The notes: generated by a model not told the origin, from the sequence alone. Positions 1 through 9,161 are shown, numbered from the stretch's first letter. The stretch is 64,000 nucleotides of DNA from Gemmata massiliana (GCF_901538265.1 NZ_LR593886.1:1302001-1366000); one strand, 5' to 3'. Numbers and translations are program-made.

Positions 1-1034
1 TTGTTCACGATCTCCACCGGAGCGGTGAACGACTTCACTGCCAGTGTCCACCCCTTCGTCGCCTTCAGCAGGTTGTACGGCAGCCCCTGGTTGAGCTTCA
101 CGATGAACGGGTCGAGCTTCCGCGGCCCCTGCAGCTGCGTGGCCCGCGGGACCGACGGGTTCGGCACCACGAACGCCGTCGCGTAAGGATTGAGGATCGC
201 GGCCCCGGCCGTTCGATCGTCGCGCCCGTTACTCATGATCTTGTCGACCAGCACGTCGTTCTTCGGCGCCGGCCACGTCTTCAGCTTCGCGAGCGCTTTC
301 TGTGCGTCGGCCTCGGTCTGGAACCCGCCGACCAGCACGCCGATCTGGTCGCGGTGGTTGTGCGTCATAATGTGCAGCGTGTTGTCCGGCGCCAGGAACT
401 CCATGTTCTGGAGCTTGCTCTTTTGCTGCTGTATCCGGATCTGTTCGGCGTAGGCCGCGGCCTTCTGTCGGGCCGCCGCGATCTGCCGCGCTTCGGCCTT
501 GCGCTCCTCTGAGATGTACTCGTACAGCCATGCTCCGACCTGGTACGTCTGACGAATGTCCGCGGCCAGCGCCTCGGCGAGTTCGCGCGCGCTCACCCCC
601 TTGTCCTCGGCCGCGTCGCGCGATCCCTTCGCGGGGCGCACGTAGCTCTTCACCATGATGAAGTACGCGCCGTGCTCCGGCTTGATGAGCCACTCGTGAT
701 TGGCCGGGATCGCGGTTTTGATCTCCACATTTGCCGGGAGCGGTTCGGGGCGCGGAATGGCCGCGTAATCGACCGGTTGAACCCCGCTCGACGGGGGGAT
801 GTAAGCCCCCCCTGAGACCGCGGGCGCGGTCTTGGTGCCGCCGACCTGCGGGGCCGCGGTGCCCGGCCCGACCGGTGTCAAACCGCCCGGAAGGGGCGCG
901 GGTTGCGTTCGCGGCGCCGCAACCGGCAACCCGACCGGGGCTGCGCCGGGAGCGCGCTCCGATGCGAACTGCGCCGTACCTGCGCTTCCCGTGAACAACG
1001 CCAGACCGACCCCCAACAGCGCCTTCTTGCGCAT
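1..1034 (-). CDS. Partial exported protein with SPOR-like segments (3' end outside window)
   Basis: The reading frame starts at ATG 1034 and runs off the left edge, giving 344 visible residues. The N-terminus (MRKKALLGVGLALFTGSAG) is a signal peptide, followed by a Pro/Ala/Gly-rich linker to about residue 90. Downstream, the stretch GVLVGGFQTEADAQKALAKL has the pattern of a SPOR-type repeat (hydrophobic strand, G-x-F, then an Ala-rich helix). GAYFIMVKSYVRP and WTLAVKSFTAP may be related strands. SPOR domains bind denuded peptidoglycan in other bacteria; that role here is inference. A Lys/Gln/Ala-rich helical segment lies between the strands. It is divergent from the protease gene at 1284 across about 250 bases. 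No other function can be assigned. Confidence 0.7.
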   Translation of the reverse strand, partial: MRKKALLGVGLALFTGSAGTAQFASERAPGAAPVGLPVAAPRTQPAPLPGGLTPVGPGTAAPQVGGTKTAPAVSGGAYIPPSSGVQPVDYAAIPRPEPLPANVEIKTAIPANHEWLIKPEHGAYFIMVKSYVRPAKGSRDAAEDKGVSARELAEALAADIRQTYQVGAWLYEYISEERKAEARQIAAARQKAAAYAEQIRIQQQKSKLQNMEFLAPDNTLHIMTHNHRDQIGVLVGGFQTEADAQKALAKLKTWPAPKNDVLVDKIMSNGRDDRTAGAAILNPYATAFVVPNPSVPRATQLQGPRKLDPFIVKLNQGLPYNLLKATKGWTLAVKSFTAPVEIVN

Positions 1035-1283
1035 GGACTTCCCCCGTGCATGCGGACCGGTGCGAACTGTTTTGTGTTTGAGTGCGAGGGAAATACCGTC
1101 GCCCCGCGGGTGACGCCAGAGGAAAACCGCCAAAATCTCTCAAGTGCGGCCCCGGACCGGCGAAATGCAGAACACGGTCCCGTTGCCGGTAAACCCGGCG
1201 GGGGCGGTAACAGGGAACTTTCCACGGTTCAGTTCGGGGGCGTAGAATTGGCAACGCTCCTTTGTCTGCTCGTGAGGTCGCAC

Positions 1284-2543
1284 ATGCGCCGCCCCCTTTG
1301 TGCCCTGCTCCTGCTCGCACTGCTCGCGCCGGCCGCGCCCGCCCAGCCGAAACCCGAGTCCGCACCGCAACAGGCGGACGCGGGTACGTCGGTGTATCAA
1401 AAGGTGGTGCGCTCGACGGTGTGGGTCCACTCCGATCGGGGCGGCGGGAAGTTCGCGACCGGCACCGGGTCACTCGTGGATAAGGGGCGGCGGCTCGTCC
1501 TCACCAACTACCACGTCGTGGGCGACGTGAAGGCCGCGACCGTGTACTTCCCGGAATTTGAGGGGCGCGAGGGGAAGAAGACGATCTCGGAGCGGAAGTA
1601 TTACACCGACCGTTCTGGTAAGCTCGGTATTTCGGGCGAGGTGCTCGAACTCGATAAGCAGGCCGACCTTGCGCTGATCCGCATCGACCGCGTTCCTGAA
1701 GGCGCGACGGAGTTACCGCTCGCGCCCGAAAGCCCGGACCCGGGCCAGTCGGTTCACTCCATCGGCAACCCGGGCAAGAGCGGCGCGCTGTGGGTGTACA
1801 CACCGGGCAAGGTGCGGCAGGTGTACACCAAGAAGTGGAAGGCCAAGCTCGACGAGCGGAACACCGTCTCCTTCGAGGCGAAGGTGATCGAGACCGATTC
1901 GCCCACCAACCCGGGTGATAGCGGCGGCCCGCTCGTCAACGATAAGGGAGAACTGATCGGCGTCACGCAGGGCGGCGCGCTCGACGCGCAGTCGATCAGC
2001 ATCTTCGTTGACCTGTCCGAGGTGAAGCGGCTCATCAACCGGCGCTCGGTCCAGTTGCTCCGCACGGGTGTTGCGAGTCAACAGCCCAAAGACCCGCCCA
2101 AGGCGTCGCGCGAGAAGCCCCTGGAGAGCAAGGACGAAGGCAAGTTCTTCGGCGAGGCCGCGTGGAAGCGGGTCGCGCCCACCGCGGAAAAGCTGCTCAA
2201 GGAGAAGAACACCGACTTCCTCGTCGAGACGTACATGACCCCGCCGAAGGGCGACGCGGACAAGATCGCCGCGATGAAACCGGCCGAGCGCGAAAAGTTC
2301 TTCAAGGAGCTAGTAGAAGCTCGGGTGAAGGAACTCAAGTTCCAGGGCGTGTACGTCCTCGTGAGCAAGAAGCCGGCCACGTTGTACGTCGAGATCTCGA
2401 ACCCGAAGGACTTCCCCTCCGGGCTCGCGACCAAGCTCAAATCCGCACTACTGGCGAGTTTCAAGGAAAGTAAATTCGACGAGGGGCTGACAAAGGTGAT
2501 CGACATGACCCTCGAAGCTAAAGGCCTGGGAGAAAAGAAGTGA
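1284..2543 (+). CDS. Secreted trypsin-like serine protease (S1C / HtrA-like)
   Basis: The protein has 419 residues. The ATG at 1284 was chosen because it begins a signal peptide (MRRPLCALLLLALLAPAAPA) and has GAGG six bases upstream; the open frame continues further 5' but without such features. The chymotrypsin-fold catalytic triad is visible: His77 in TNYHVVGD, Asp128 in QADLALIRI and Ser213 in NPGDSGGPLV. No PDZ domain follows. Instead residues from about 260 to 419 form a charged region rich in Lys and Glu that I do not recognise. It probably acts in the periplasm on misfolded or envelope proteins, by analogy with HtrA proteases. Its stop codon overlaps the GTG start of the next gene, so the two are probably translationally coupled. 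Confidence 0.88.
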   Translation: MRRPLCALLLLALLAPAAPAQPKPESAPQQADAGTSVYQKVVRSTVWVHSDRGGGKFATGTGSLVDKGRRLVLTNYHVVGDVKAATVYFPEFEGREGKKTISERKYYTDRSGKLGISGEVLELDKQADLALIRIDRVPEGATELPLAPESPDPGQSVHSIGNPGKSGALWVYTPGKVRQVYTKKWKAKLDERNTVSFEAKVIETDSPTNPGDSGGPLVNDKGELIGVTQGGALDAQSISIFVDLSEVKRLINRRSVQLLRTGVASQQPKDPPKASREKPLESKDEGKFFGEAAWKRVAPTAEKLLKEKNTDFLVETYMTPPKGDADKIAAMKPAEREKFFKELVEARVKELKFQGVYVLVSKKPATLYVEISNPKDFPSGLATKLKSALLASFKESKFDEGLTKVIDMTLEAKGLGEKK

Positions 2544-2917
2544 CCGCGAGCGCCGGACCGCACGGACTGATGTTGTGCGACGATCTGATCTTTTTCAGCC
2601 GCGTATCGGGCGCGGCTCGTGCGGCCGGGTTGACCGTGCGTATGGTCCGCACGCAGACCGATCTCCTCGCCGCGGTGCGCGCCGCTGCACCGGGCGGGGT
2701 CATTCTGGACGTTCACAACCCGGGGCTCGATCTCCCCGGGCTACTCACGGAACTGAAAGCGGCATGTGAAGTGATGCCGCGCGTGACAGCTTACGGGTCA
2801 CACGTCGAGGCCGACGTGCTACGGGCCGCCCGACAAGCGGGGTGCGATCGCGTGCTCCCGCGCAGCCAGTTCGTCAAGGAACTGGAAGGGCAGATCGGGT
2901 CGTGGTTGGGTTCGTGA
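2540..2917 (+). CDS. Receiver-like small protein
   Basis: The protein has 125 residues and starts at GTG 2540, four bases overlapping the TGA of the protease gene, which argues for coupled translation. The sequence has the alternating strand-helix pattern of a response-regulator receiver or a related flavodoxin-like fold: GLMLCDDLIFFSRVSGAARAAG at the start, then GGVILDVHNPG where a receiver phosphoacceptor Asp would sit, then MPRVTAYGSHVEADVLRAAR. The Asp of VILDVHNPG fits the phosphorylation position, but the usual acidic pair and Lys are not clear. It may be a degenerate receiver. The function in this operon is unknown. Confidence 0.72.
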   Translation: MTASAGPHGLMLCDDLIFFSRVSGAARAAGLTVRMVRTQTDLLAAVRAAAPGGVILDVHNPGLDLPGLLTELKAACEVMPRVTAYGSHVEADVLRAARQAGCDRVLPRSQFVKELEGQIGSWLGS

Positions 2918-2943
2918 ACTCAGATCGCCCCACGCCCTTCGGT

Positions 2944-4527
2944 TCACTTTCGCTTCTTTCGGATCCCCCGCACCATTTGCCACAAGCCACCGAGCCGCTC
3001 CCGGAGCCTGCGGGCGTGCGTCAGTCGAATCAACCCGTGAAGAAGGTCGATGGTCGCGGGGTCGGGGTTCACAGCGTCGTCGAGGTGCGGGCGGAAAGTT
3101 CCTTTGTGGACTGTCACCACTTGCGGTACGGTCATCGCCAGTAGCCCCTCCGGTCCCTGCGTGACGCCCCACCCGCTCGCCCCGCGCCCGCCGAACGGCG
3201 TTGCCGGGTGCGCTGTTGGTGCGAGCACGTCATTAATGACGACGCTCCCCGACGGCACGCGCGCAGCGAACTCTTGCGCCACAGCAACATCGGCCGAGAA
3301 GACGGACGCGGACAAGCCGAACGGCGACTGGTTCGCTATCGCGAGCGCGTCCTCCGCCGTGTCGAACGGAATCACGGCCGCAACCGGGGCGAAGCACGCC
3401 TCGCGACAAATGGCCGCGTCCGCGGGGGTGTGGAGAAGGAGAGTGGGCTTCAACCCCTCCCCAACCCCTCCCCCCTTGCTCTCCGGCCCTGTCAGCAGAG
3501 CTTCTCGCGGGCCGGAGCACGGAGAGGGGCTTAAAGCAGAAGATGGTTCTGTTCCCCCTTCCTTCTTAGGGAAGGGGGTTAGGGGGTTAGGTTCTTCGGT
3601 GGAATTAGGTTCCCCCAGCACGCTCGCCCCGCGCTTCACCGCGTCCTGAATGAGCCGGCTGGCCTGTGTGTGTTGCGACTCCATCACCAAGCTCATCGGC
3701 GCCGCGCGCTCGACCAACGGCTTGAGCGCGGCCACGAGCGCATCGTATTTCGCCCGCTGAACGAAGACCCGGCGCACCGCGACACACGTCTGCCCGTGGT
3801 TAAGCGTCAACCCAAACCACACCCCCTTCGCGGCCATCTCGATGTCGGCGTCGGCGAACACGAACATCGCGTCGCACCCCGAGAGTTCCAGCGTGCTGGG
3901 AATGAGGCGCTCGCCGAGCCGGGTCGCGAGCTTCCGCCCGACCGTATCGGAGCCGGTGAAGACCATGTAGTCGACGTCTGTCTCGGTCAGTTGCGGGCCG
4001 GCTTCGCGGGTGTGCGGAAGCGTTTGCAGCAGGTCGGGCGAGAAACCCGCGTCGTTGAAGAGTTGGTGAATGACCTTTGTCGTGCGCGGGGTGTTCTCGC
4101 TCGGCTTCCACAGGACCGCGTTGCCCGCGACGAGCGCGAACGCGATCTGCCCGACGTTCAAGTGGACCGGGTAGTTCCACGTGCCGATGATGCCGACCAC
4201 GCCCCACGGCCGGTAGTGGATCGTGTCGCGGTTGCCCATTAGCCACACCGGGCAGTCCCAACCCGACACGCGCCGCGGGGCGAGAATTCGGGCCGCGCGC
4301 TTCTCCAGGAACTTCAGCGCGGAAGTGCAGGGGAGAATCTCGCTCCCGATGATCTCGATCGCGGGCCGGGCGATATCGGCGTGAATCGCCGCACTGATAT
4401 CGGCGACACGCTCGACGATCAGCGCCCGCAGGTTGCGCACGAGCCGTAGTCGGTCGCGCACGCTGCGTTTGGTCCAGGACTCTTGGGCGCGCCGGGCGAG
4501 GGCCAGTTCCGTCGTGAAGGGTGTCAT
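2944..4527 (-). CDS. Aldehyde dehydrogenase family protein with an in-frame repeat insertion
   Basis: The protein has 527 residues from ATG 4527. An upstream in-frame start at 4596 would add 23 residues that are not ALDH-like. Family motifs are clear: GIIGTWNYPVHLNVGQIAFA (NAD(P)-binding), FTGSDTVGRKLA, TLELSGCDAMFV with the general-base Glu, and GQTCVAVRRVFV with catalytic Cys248. It oxidises an aldehyde to an acid with NAD(P); the substrate is not evident. The class resembles ALDHs that lack the long C-terminal oligomerisation arm. Residues about 312-359 are foreign. They are coded by a palindromic repeat (3452-3593) inserted between GASVLGEPN and PTLLLHTPADA, a surface loop in the family, and account for the extra length. 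Confidence 0.9.
   Translation of the reverse strand: MTPFTTELALARRAQESWTKRSVRDRLRLVRNLRALIVERVADISAAIHADIARPAIEIIGSEILPCTSALKFLEKRAARILAPRRVSGWDCPVWLMGNRDTIHYRPWGVVGIIGTWNYPVHLNVGQIAFALVAGNAVLWKPSENTPRTTKVIHQLFNDAGFSPDLLQTLPHTREAGPQLTETDVDYMVFTGSDTVGRKLATRLGERLIPSTLELSGCDAMFVFADADIEMAAKGVWFGLTLNHGQTCVAVRRVFVQRAKYDALVAALKPLVERAAPMSLVMESQHTQASRLIQDAVKRGASVLGEPNSTEEPNPLTPFPKKEGGTEPSSALSPSPCSGPREALLTGPESKGGGVGEGLKPTLLLHTPADAAICREACFAPVAAVIPFDTAEDALAIANQSPFGLSASVFSADVAVAQEFAARVPSGSVVINDVLAPTAHPATPFGGRGASGWGVTQGPEGLLAMTVPQVVTVHKGTFRPHLDDAVNPDPATIDLLHGLIRLTHARRLRERLGGLWQMVRGIRKKRK
3452..3593 (-). repeat. In-frame palindromic element, copy A (inside aldehyde dehydrogenase)
   Basis: Read on the coding strand it starts with AACCTAACCCCCTAACCCCC and ends GGGGAGGGGTT. 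It encodes PNPLTPFPKKEGGTEP, then LSPSPCSGPREALLTGP, then GGGVGEGLK. A hairpin with arms CCCCCTTCC/GGAAGGGGG sits at about 3554-3578. A second palindrome (arms 3481-3489 and 3509-3517, CTCCGGCCC/GGGCCGGAG) is nested inside the second half and is absent from copies B and C. Copies B and C are in the amino-acid-kinase-like gene and queG. All three have the same orientation and frame relative to the host gene. Confidence 0.9.
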
Positions 4528-4592
4528 GCCAACAGAATACAGCGCAGCAAACGACCGGGGCGAGTGGGCCGGCACCTCCAGCACAAATAGCA

Positions 4593-4661
4593 CCACCCGC
4601 TCGTTAACACTCGCGGTTCGCCAAGAGGCCAGGCGAACCGCGAGTGTTAACGAGCGGGTGG
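4593..4661. terminator. Perfect 30-bp hairpin, shared repeat sequence
   Basis: Arms 4593-4622 and 4632-4661 are perfectly complementary over 30 bases with a 9-base loop. It lies between the stop of the thioredoxin-fold gene (4678) and the start of the ALDH gene (4527), so it could terminate the former on the minus strand. No T tract is needed to see the stem. The right arm (starting GGCGAACCGCGAGTG) is identical to 26450-26479 inside queG, so this is a dispersed repeat as well as a possible terminator. Confidence 0.8.
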
Positions 4662-4677
4662 AGTCAACCGCTTTGGC

Positions 4678-6558
4678 TTACTGCGCCAGTTTCTTGACTT
4701 CTTCTTCGATGGCGGCGATACCGGTGTTGCGTTTGACCACCTTGCCGTCCTTGCCCGCCACGAACACGTAGGGCGGGGCCAGGATGCCGTAGGTCGCGGC
4801 CAGTGTGCTGCGGTCCAGCCCGCCCTCGGCGAAGAGGTGCGTACCGGGCAGGCCCGAGGTCTTGATCGCGTCCGCGGCCTGCTTCGCGTCGTGGTCCAGG
4901 CTCACCGTGACCACCACCAGCCCCTTCTTCTCGTAATCCTTCACGAGCGCCTGGAGCTTCTTGGCGTCTTCGGCGAGCGAGTCGCTCCAGCTCGCCCAAT
5001 AGTAGACCACCACGACCTTGCCGGGCTGGGCGGCGTTGAACGCCTGGTTCGTGCCGAGCACTTGGCCCGTGAGTTCGAGCGGCTTGCCCTCGCTGTCGAG
5101 GCGCTTCAGCGCCCCAGCGCCCTTCGCGCCCTGCGGGGTGTCCGCGTAGTTCTTCACGAGCGTCTCGTAAGTGGCCCGAGCCTTGGTCTCGGCGTCCTTC
5201 GCACCGGAGTGCTCCTGGGCCATCGCCAGGCGCCAGTACGCTTCGGGCGCGTCCGCGCTCTGCGGGAACGCCTTCACGAACTCTTCGAGCGCGGCGCGCC
5301 ACTTGTCCTGGATCGCGGCGAGGTCGCTCCCGTCCGGCTTCATGTTCGCCATCGCCACGCTGTTCTCGGCGTAGAGCAGGCGGTACGCGGCGTAGGACGC
5401 GATTGCCGGGTTCATGTTCGGCGCGGCGTAGGTCTTCTTGAACTGGTCCAGGCGGGCGAGGTGCTTGTTCCCGGGCTTATCGTTCTCGGCGGCCGCGGCG
5501 TGGCTGTCGAGCAGCATCTTGGCCCACGTTTCCTTTTTGTCTTCCGGCAGGCGCTCGTGAATCTGTTCGAGCAGCTCGGCGCGCTTCGAGTTGAACTCGT
5601 ACATGGCCGCCGGGGTCGGCGGGTTCGGCACGTTTTGGTCGAACTTGTTGAGCCTCTCGACCAGGGGCCGGACCTCTTCCGGTACGACCGGGCCGTCCGG
5701 GGCGCTCCCGCCCTGCGGCGCGGCGCCCGCCGAGGGACCGTCCACGAGCTTCCACGCCTTCCCGATCAGGATCAGTTCGCCGGTCTGGAGCGCCTGCCCC
5801 TTCCCGCCGTCCTCGACCAGAATGGTGCCGTTCTTGTACGCGGTGTAGTCCTGGCGCCCGCCGAACGAGTCGGCCGCGCGCGTGTTCGGGATACCGTACT
5901 CGACGTGGACCCACTTCGCCTTGTCGGTCAGTTTGAGCGCGGCGGCCGTTTCGCTCACGCGCTTGGCGGCGCCGGTGGTCCGGGCCACGAGCTTGTCCGC
6001 GTCCGCGGACGGGAGCCCGAGCGCTGTCAGGTTCTCCTTCGTCACCAACAGGGCCTCGATCCGCTTCGGATCGCGCGTGGTGACCGCCTGGACGAGTTCC
6101 TGACTCGCCTCCTCGGGCGAGATCACGGCCCACTCGTCGATCACCCCGTCGCGGTTACGGTCCAGCCCCCACTTGGTCCCGTTCGGCCCGAGCCAGCGGA
6201 ACTGGAACGGCTCTTTCGGGTCCGGCGGGTAGACCTCGCGGTAGGCCTCGACCCCGTCCACAAAGTAGACGACGATGTTGAAGGTCTTGTCGTCGTAACT
6301 GACGAACTGGCGCACCGGTTTGCCGTCCGGCCCGGTGACGATCGAGCCCACCGACTTGCCCGGCTTGTCGCCCGGGATCGGCGCCACTTTACACTGAGCA
6401 GCGGCCGGCGCGGGCACGTTCACGCCGGGCTGCCGCGGGGCCTGCTTGAGCGCCCAATCGACCGTGACCGGCGCCGGGTCCGCGCGCCCGGTCGAGCCGA
6501 ACCCGACTAACAACGTGAGTGCGGCGAGGGTCTTCACCGTCACGTGCGAAGTCGTCAT
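4678..6558 (-). CDS. Exported thioredoxin-fold (TlpA-like) protein lacking the CXXC motif
   Basis: The protein has 626 residues with a signal peptide (MTTSHVTVKTLAALTLLVGF). The N-terminal third contains a calcium-binding-like segment, DRNRDGVIDEW. The middle is helical and rich in Ala/Lys, with a tetratricopeptide look (FPQSADAPEAYWRLAMAQE). The C-terminal part from about residue 480 is a TlpA/peroxiredoxin-type thioredoxin fold: GKVVVVYYWASWSDSLAEDA, VVVTVSLDHD and YGILAPPYVFVAGKDGKVV. The redox site WCxxC is replaced by WASWSDS near residue 520, so it cannot be a normal dithiol oxidoreductase. It is probably an envelope binding or scaffold protein; the role is unknown. It is divergent from htpG. 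Confidence 0.82.
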   Translation of the reverse strand: MTTSHVTVKTLAALTLLVGFGSTGRADPAPVTVDWALKQAPRQPGVNVPAPAAAQCKVAPIPGDKPGKSVGSIVTGPDGKPVRQFVSYDDKTFNIVVYFVDGVEAYREVYPPDPKEPFQFRWLGPNGTKWGLDRNRDGVIDEWAVISPEEASQELVQAVTTRDPKRIEALLVTKENLTALGLPSADADKLVARTTGAAKRVSETAAALKLTDKAKWVHVEYGIPNTRAADSFGGRQDYTAYKNGTILVEDGGKGQALQTGELILIGKAWKLVDGPSAGAAPQGGSAPDGPVVPEEVRPLVERLNKFDQNVPNPPTPAAMYEFNSKRAELLEQIHERLPEDKKETWAKMLLDSHAAAAENDKPGNKHLARLDQFKKTYAAPNMNPAIASYAAYRLLYAENSVAMANMKPDGSDLAAIQDKWRAALEEFVKAFPQSADAPEAYWRLAMAQEHSGAKDAETKARATYETLVKNYADTPQGAKGAGALKRLDSEGKPLELTGQVLGTNQAFNAAQPGKVVVVYYWASWSDSLAEDAKKLQALVKDYEKKGLVVVTVSLDHDAKQAADAIKTSGLPGTHLFAEGGLDRSTLAATYGILAPPYVFVAGKDGKVVKRNTGIAAIEEEVKKLAQ

Positions 6559-6696
6559 CCTTGACTCCTATGGAAAAGGCGCGCCCGGCGCGACCCGCGG
6601 CGCATCCGTCACAACTGGTTTCGGCAGATTGCGGTAGCCGGGTTGACACTTGAGTGAAAAAGAATGGGTAAAGCTGCGCCGGCCCCAACGGGTGCC

Positions 6697-6758
6697 GGCC
6701 GGTGTGAGCCGGTCGGCGTACAACAACGGGAACGTTCATCGGCCGGCTTACACCGGCC
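6697..6758. repeat. Imperfect hairpin repeat upstream of htpG
   Basis: Arms 6697-6715 and 6740-6758 pair at 17 of 19 positions. The sequence family (GGCCGGTGTGAGCCGG and its complement, ending CGGCCGTTCGCC) recurs at 48780-48863. Both copies stand just upstream of a gene start, here 23 bases before htpG. Confidence 0.7.
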
Positions 6759-6781
6759 GTTCGCCTTTTGGAGGTTCCGAA

Positions 6782-8668
6782 ATGTCGGCCGAAACGCTCG
6801 AATTCAAAGCAGAGCTGAAGCAACTCCTGCACCTCATCACGCACTCGCTGTACTCGGACCGCGAGATCTTCCTGCGCGAGCTGATCTCGAACGCCTCCGA
6901 CGCGATCAACAAGGTGCGGTTCGACGCGCTCGCTAACGCGGACAAACTGGAAGGCAACACGGACTGGAAGATCAAGCTCACCCCGGACGCCACCGCCAAG
7001 ACGCTCACGATCTCCGACAACGGCATCGGGATGTCGCGCCAGGACGTGATCGACAACCTGGGCACCGTGGCGCAGTCCGGGACGAAGGCGTTCCTCGAAG
7101 CCGCGAAGCGCGCGGGCAAGACCGGCGAAACGCCGGGGCTGATCGGCCAGTTCGGGGTCGGCTTCTACTCCGCGTTCATGGTCGCCGACAAGGTGACCGT
7201 CGTGACGCGCGCGGCCGGCTCCCCGGCGGACGGCACGCGGTGGGAGTCCGACGGCCAGGGGAGCTACACGCTCGAAGCGTGCGAGAAGCCGACCCGCGGG
7301 ACCGACGTGGTCCTGCACCTCAAGGACGACACCAAGGACTTCCTCGACACCTGGCGCCTCCGCCAGCTCGTGCGGAAGTTCTCCGACTTCCTCGAACACC
7401 CCGTCGTGATGGACGTGGAGAAGGAAGTCGAAGAGGGCAAGAAGGAGACGACCGAGGAAACGCTCAACTCGCGCAAGGCGATCTGGCTCCGCAGTAAGAG
7501 TGAAGTAAAGCCCGAAGAATACGAAGAGTTCTACAAGTCGCTCGCACACGACACCGATGCGCCCGCGGACGTGATCCACTATGCGGCCGAGGGCAAAACC
7601 GAGTTCAAGGTGCTGTGCTTCGTCCCGGGGCACAAGCCGTTCGGCTTCGACTACGAGGAGCCGGTCGCGGGGCTGCGGCTGTACGTGCAGCGCGTGCTCA
7701 TCATGGACCGGTGCGAGCAGGTGCTCCCGGTGTACCTGCGGTTCGTGAAGGGCGTGGTCGATTCCGCCGACCTGCCGCTGAACGTCTCGCGCGAGCTGCT
7801 CCAACAGAACCCGCTGCTCGACGTGATTCAGAAGAGCGTCGTGAAGAACGTTCTCGAATCGCTGGCCGGCACGAAGAACGTTGAACCGGACAAGTACCTC
7901 ACCTTCTACAAGAGCTTCGGCACCGTCCTGAAAGAGGGGCTGACGCGCGACTGGAGCAACCGCGAAAAGATCGCGGACCTGCTCCTGTTCGAGAGCGCGA
8001 ACACCGAGGCGGGCAAGTTCACCACGTTCGCCGAATACGTCGAGAAGATGCCCACCGATCAGACGGAGATCGCGTATCTGATCGGCGAATCGGCCGAGCA
8101 GCTCCGGCACTCGCCGTACCTCGAAGCGTTCCGCGCGAAGGGGCAGGACGTGCTCCTGCTCACGGACCCGATCGACGAGTTCGCGATCCCGCAGCTCGGC
8201 GAGTACAAGGGCAAGAAGCTCGTCGCGGCCGACCGCGGGGAGGCCACCGGTGTGGGCGAAGTTCCGGCCGGTGACAAGGAGCGGTTCGCGGCGCTGCTGA
8301 CCGTTCTCAAGGAAAAGGTGCCCGACGTGGCCGACGTGCGGCTCACCAACCGGCTCACGGAAAGCGCGGCGTGTCTCGTGGCCGAGGCCCACGGCGTGTC
8401 CGCTCACATGGAGCGCCTGATGGAACGCATGGGGCGCGATTCGGGAACACCGAAGCGCGTTTTGGAACTCAATCCGAAACACCCCACCCTCGAAGCCCTC
8501 CGCGTGCTCCATGAAAAAAACGCCGCCGACCCGCGCCTCGACGGTTACGCGCGCCTGCTCTACGAGCAAGCGGTGATCGCGGAGGGGTCAAAAGTGACCG
8601 ATCCGGTCGCATTCGCGAAGCGGGTGAATGACCTGATCGTGCGCGATGCGCAAGTATCAGGGGCGTAG
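6782..8668 (+). CDS. htpG: Molecular chaperone HtpG (Hsp90 family)
   Basis: The protein has 628 residues from ATG 6782, preceded by GGAGG seven bases upstream; that ribosome site decides against the longer frame from 6650. Hsp90 family signatures are present in order: FKAELKQLLHLITHSLYSDR, ELISNASDAINKVRFDAL, DNGIGMSRQDVIDNLGTVAQSGTKAF, GQFGVGFYSAFMVAD, LYVQRVLIMD and DLPLNVSRELLQ. The N-terminal GHKL ATPase domain, the middle domain and the C-terminal dimerisation domain are all present at the usual length. It is an ATP-dependent cytosolic chaperone for late folding and stress. A hairpin repeat lies just upstream, so the promoter is probably before 6697. Confidence 0.97.
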   Translation: MSAETLEFKAELKQLLHLITHSLYSDREIFLRELISNASDAINKVRFDALANADKLEGNTDWKIKLTPDATAKTLTISDNGIGMSRQDVIDNLGTVAQSGTKAFLEAAKRAGKTGETPGLIGQFGVGFYSAFMVADKVTVVTRAAGSPADGTRWESDGQGSYTLEACEKPTRGTDVVLHLKDDTKDFLDTWRLRQLVRKFSDFLEHPVVMDVEKEVEEGKKETTEETLNSRKAIWLRSKSEVKPEEYEEFYKSLAHDTDAPADVIHYAAEGKTEFKVLCFVPGHKPFGFDYEEPVAGLRLYVQRVLIMDRCEQVLPVYLRFVKGVVDSADLPLNVSRELLQQNPLLDVIQKSVVKNVLESLAGTKNVEPDKYLTFYKSFGTVLKEGLTRDWSNREKIADLLLFESANTEAGKFTTFAEYVEKMPTDQTEIAYLIGESAEQLRHSPYLEAFRAKGQDVLLLTDPIDEFAIPQLGEYKGKKLVAADRGEATGVGEVPAGDKERFAALLTVLKEKVPDVADVRLTNRLTESAACLVAEAHGVSAHMERLMERMGRDSGTPKRVLELNPKHPTLEALRVLHEKNAADPRLDGYARLLYEQAVIAEGSKVTDPVAFAKRVNDLIVRDAQVSGA

Positions 8669-8892
8669 TTGTTTATTTTCTGGCACGTGTTCAGATTAAG
8701 TAACACGCCCCCGACCAAGTGCCCGTTTCGCGCCCGTTTCCGCTTGTCACATAAGCACCGGCGCTGAGTGGACACTTGGTCTGTTTTGTGGTGTAATTTC
8801 AGGCTCGGGGTCGCGCCGGGGCGCACTTTCGGCACCGTTTTCGCAACCCCTCAAATCGAAGAGTCCGTTACCCGGTCTGATTTCGGCCCGGA

Positions 8893-8898
8893 TATAAT
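8893..8898 (+). promoter_or_regulatory. Possible -10 element (TATAAT)
   Basis: A perfect TATAAT stands in GC-rich DNA in the otherwise gene-free stretch 8669-9161. I do not see a good TTGACA at 16-18 bases upstream, so this is only a candidate promoter for the small gene at 9162. Nothing else in that 490-base stretch is recognisable. Confidence 0.35.
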
Positions 8899-9161
8899 GG
8901 ACGAGAGCGAATCGGGCAGACCCTGTCCGCCGATGCTTGCTCAATGACAGGGAGTGTCCGCCTCGCTGTGAATTTAGTACACGGAGAGGAACGCCTAGTC
9001 CGCGTAACAAGTCTCTCGGTTCGCGCCCACCTTCATTCTTTCGCCCGACGCGGAACGCCCAGAGGATCTCAGCTTTCCCAGCCCATTTTCCAATGGGTTT
9101 AGGGGTTCGTGTTCTACAGTTCCGCTACATCGGAGTTCAGCACCAATTGCGGGGCAAGGAT

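Noticed and set aside
229-1473. 414-codon open frame on the minus strand
   Set aside because: It crosses the start of the exported protein in another frame and the protease gene; no motif; Arg-rich composition.
3452-3593. CRISPR or tandem repeat array explanation for the C-rich units
   Set aside because: Units are dispersed, palindromic and in frame, with no regular spacers.
6389-8569. Long open frame of 726 codons antisense to htpG and beyond
   Set aside because: GC-rich third positions on the other strand keep the antisense frame open; htpG is fully recognised and the antisense product has no family pattern.
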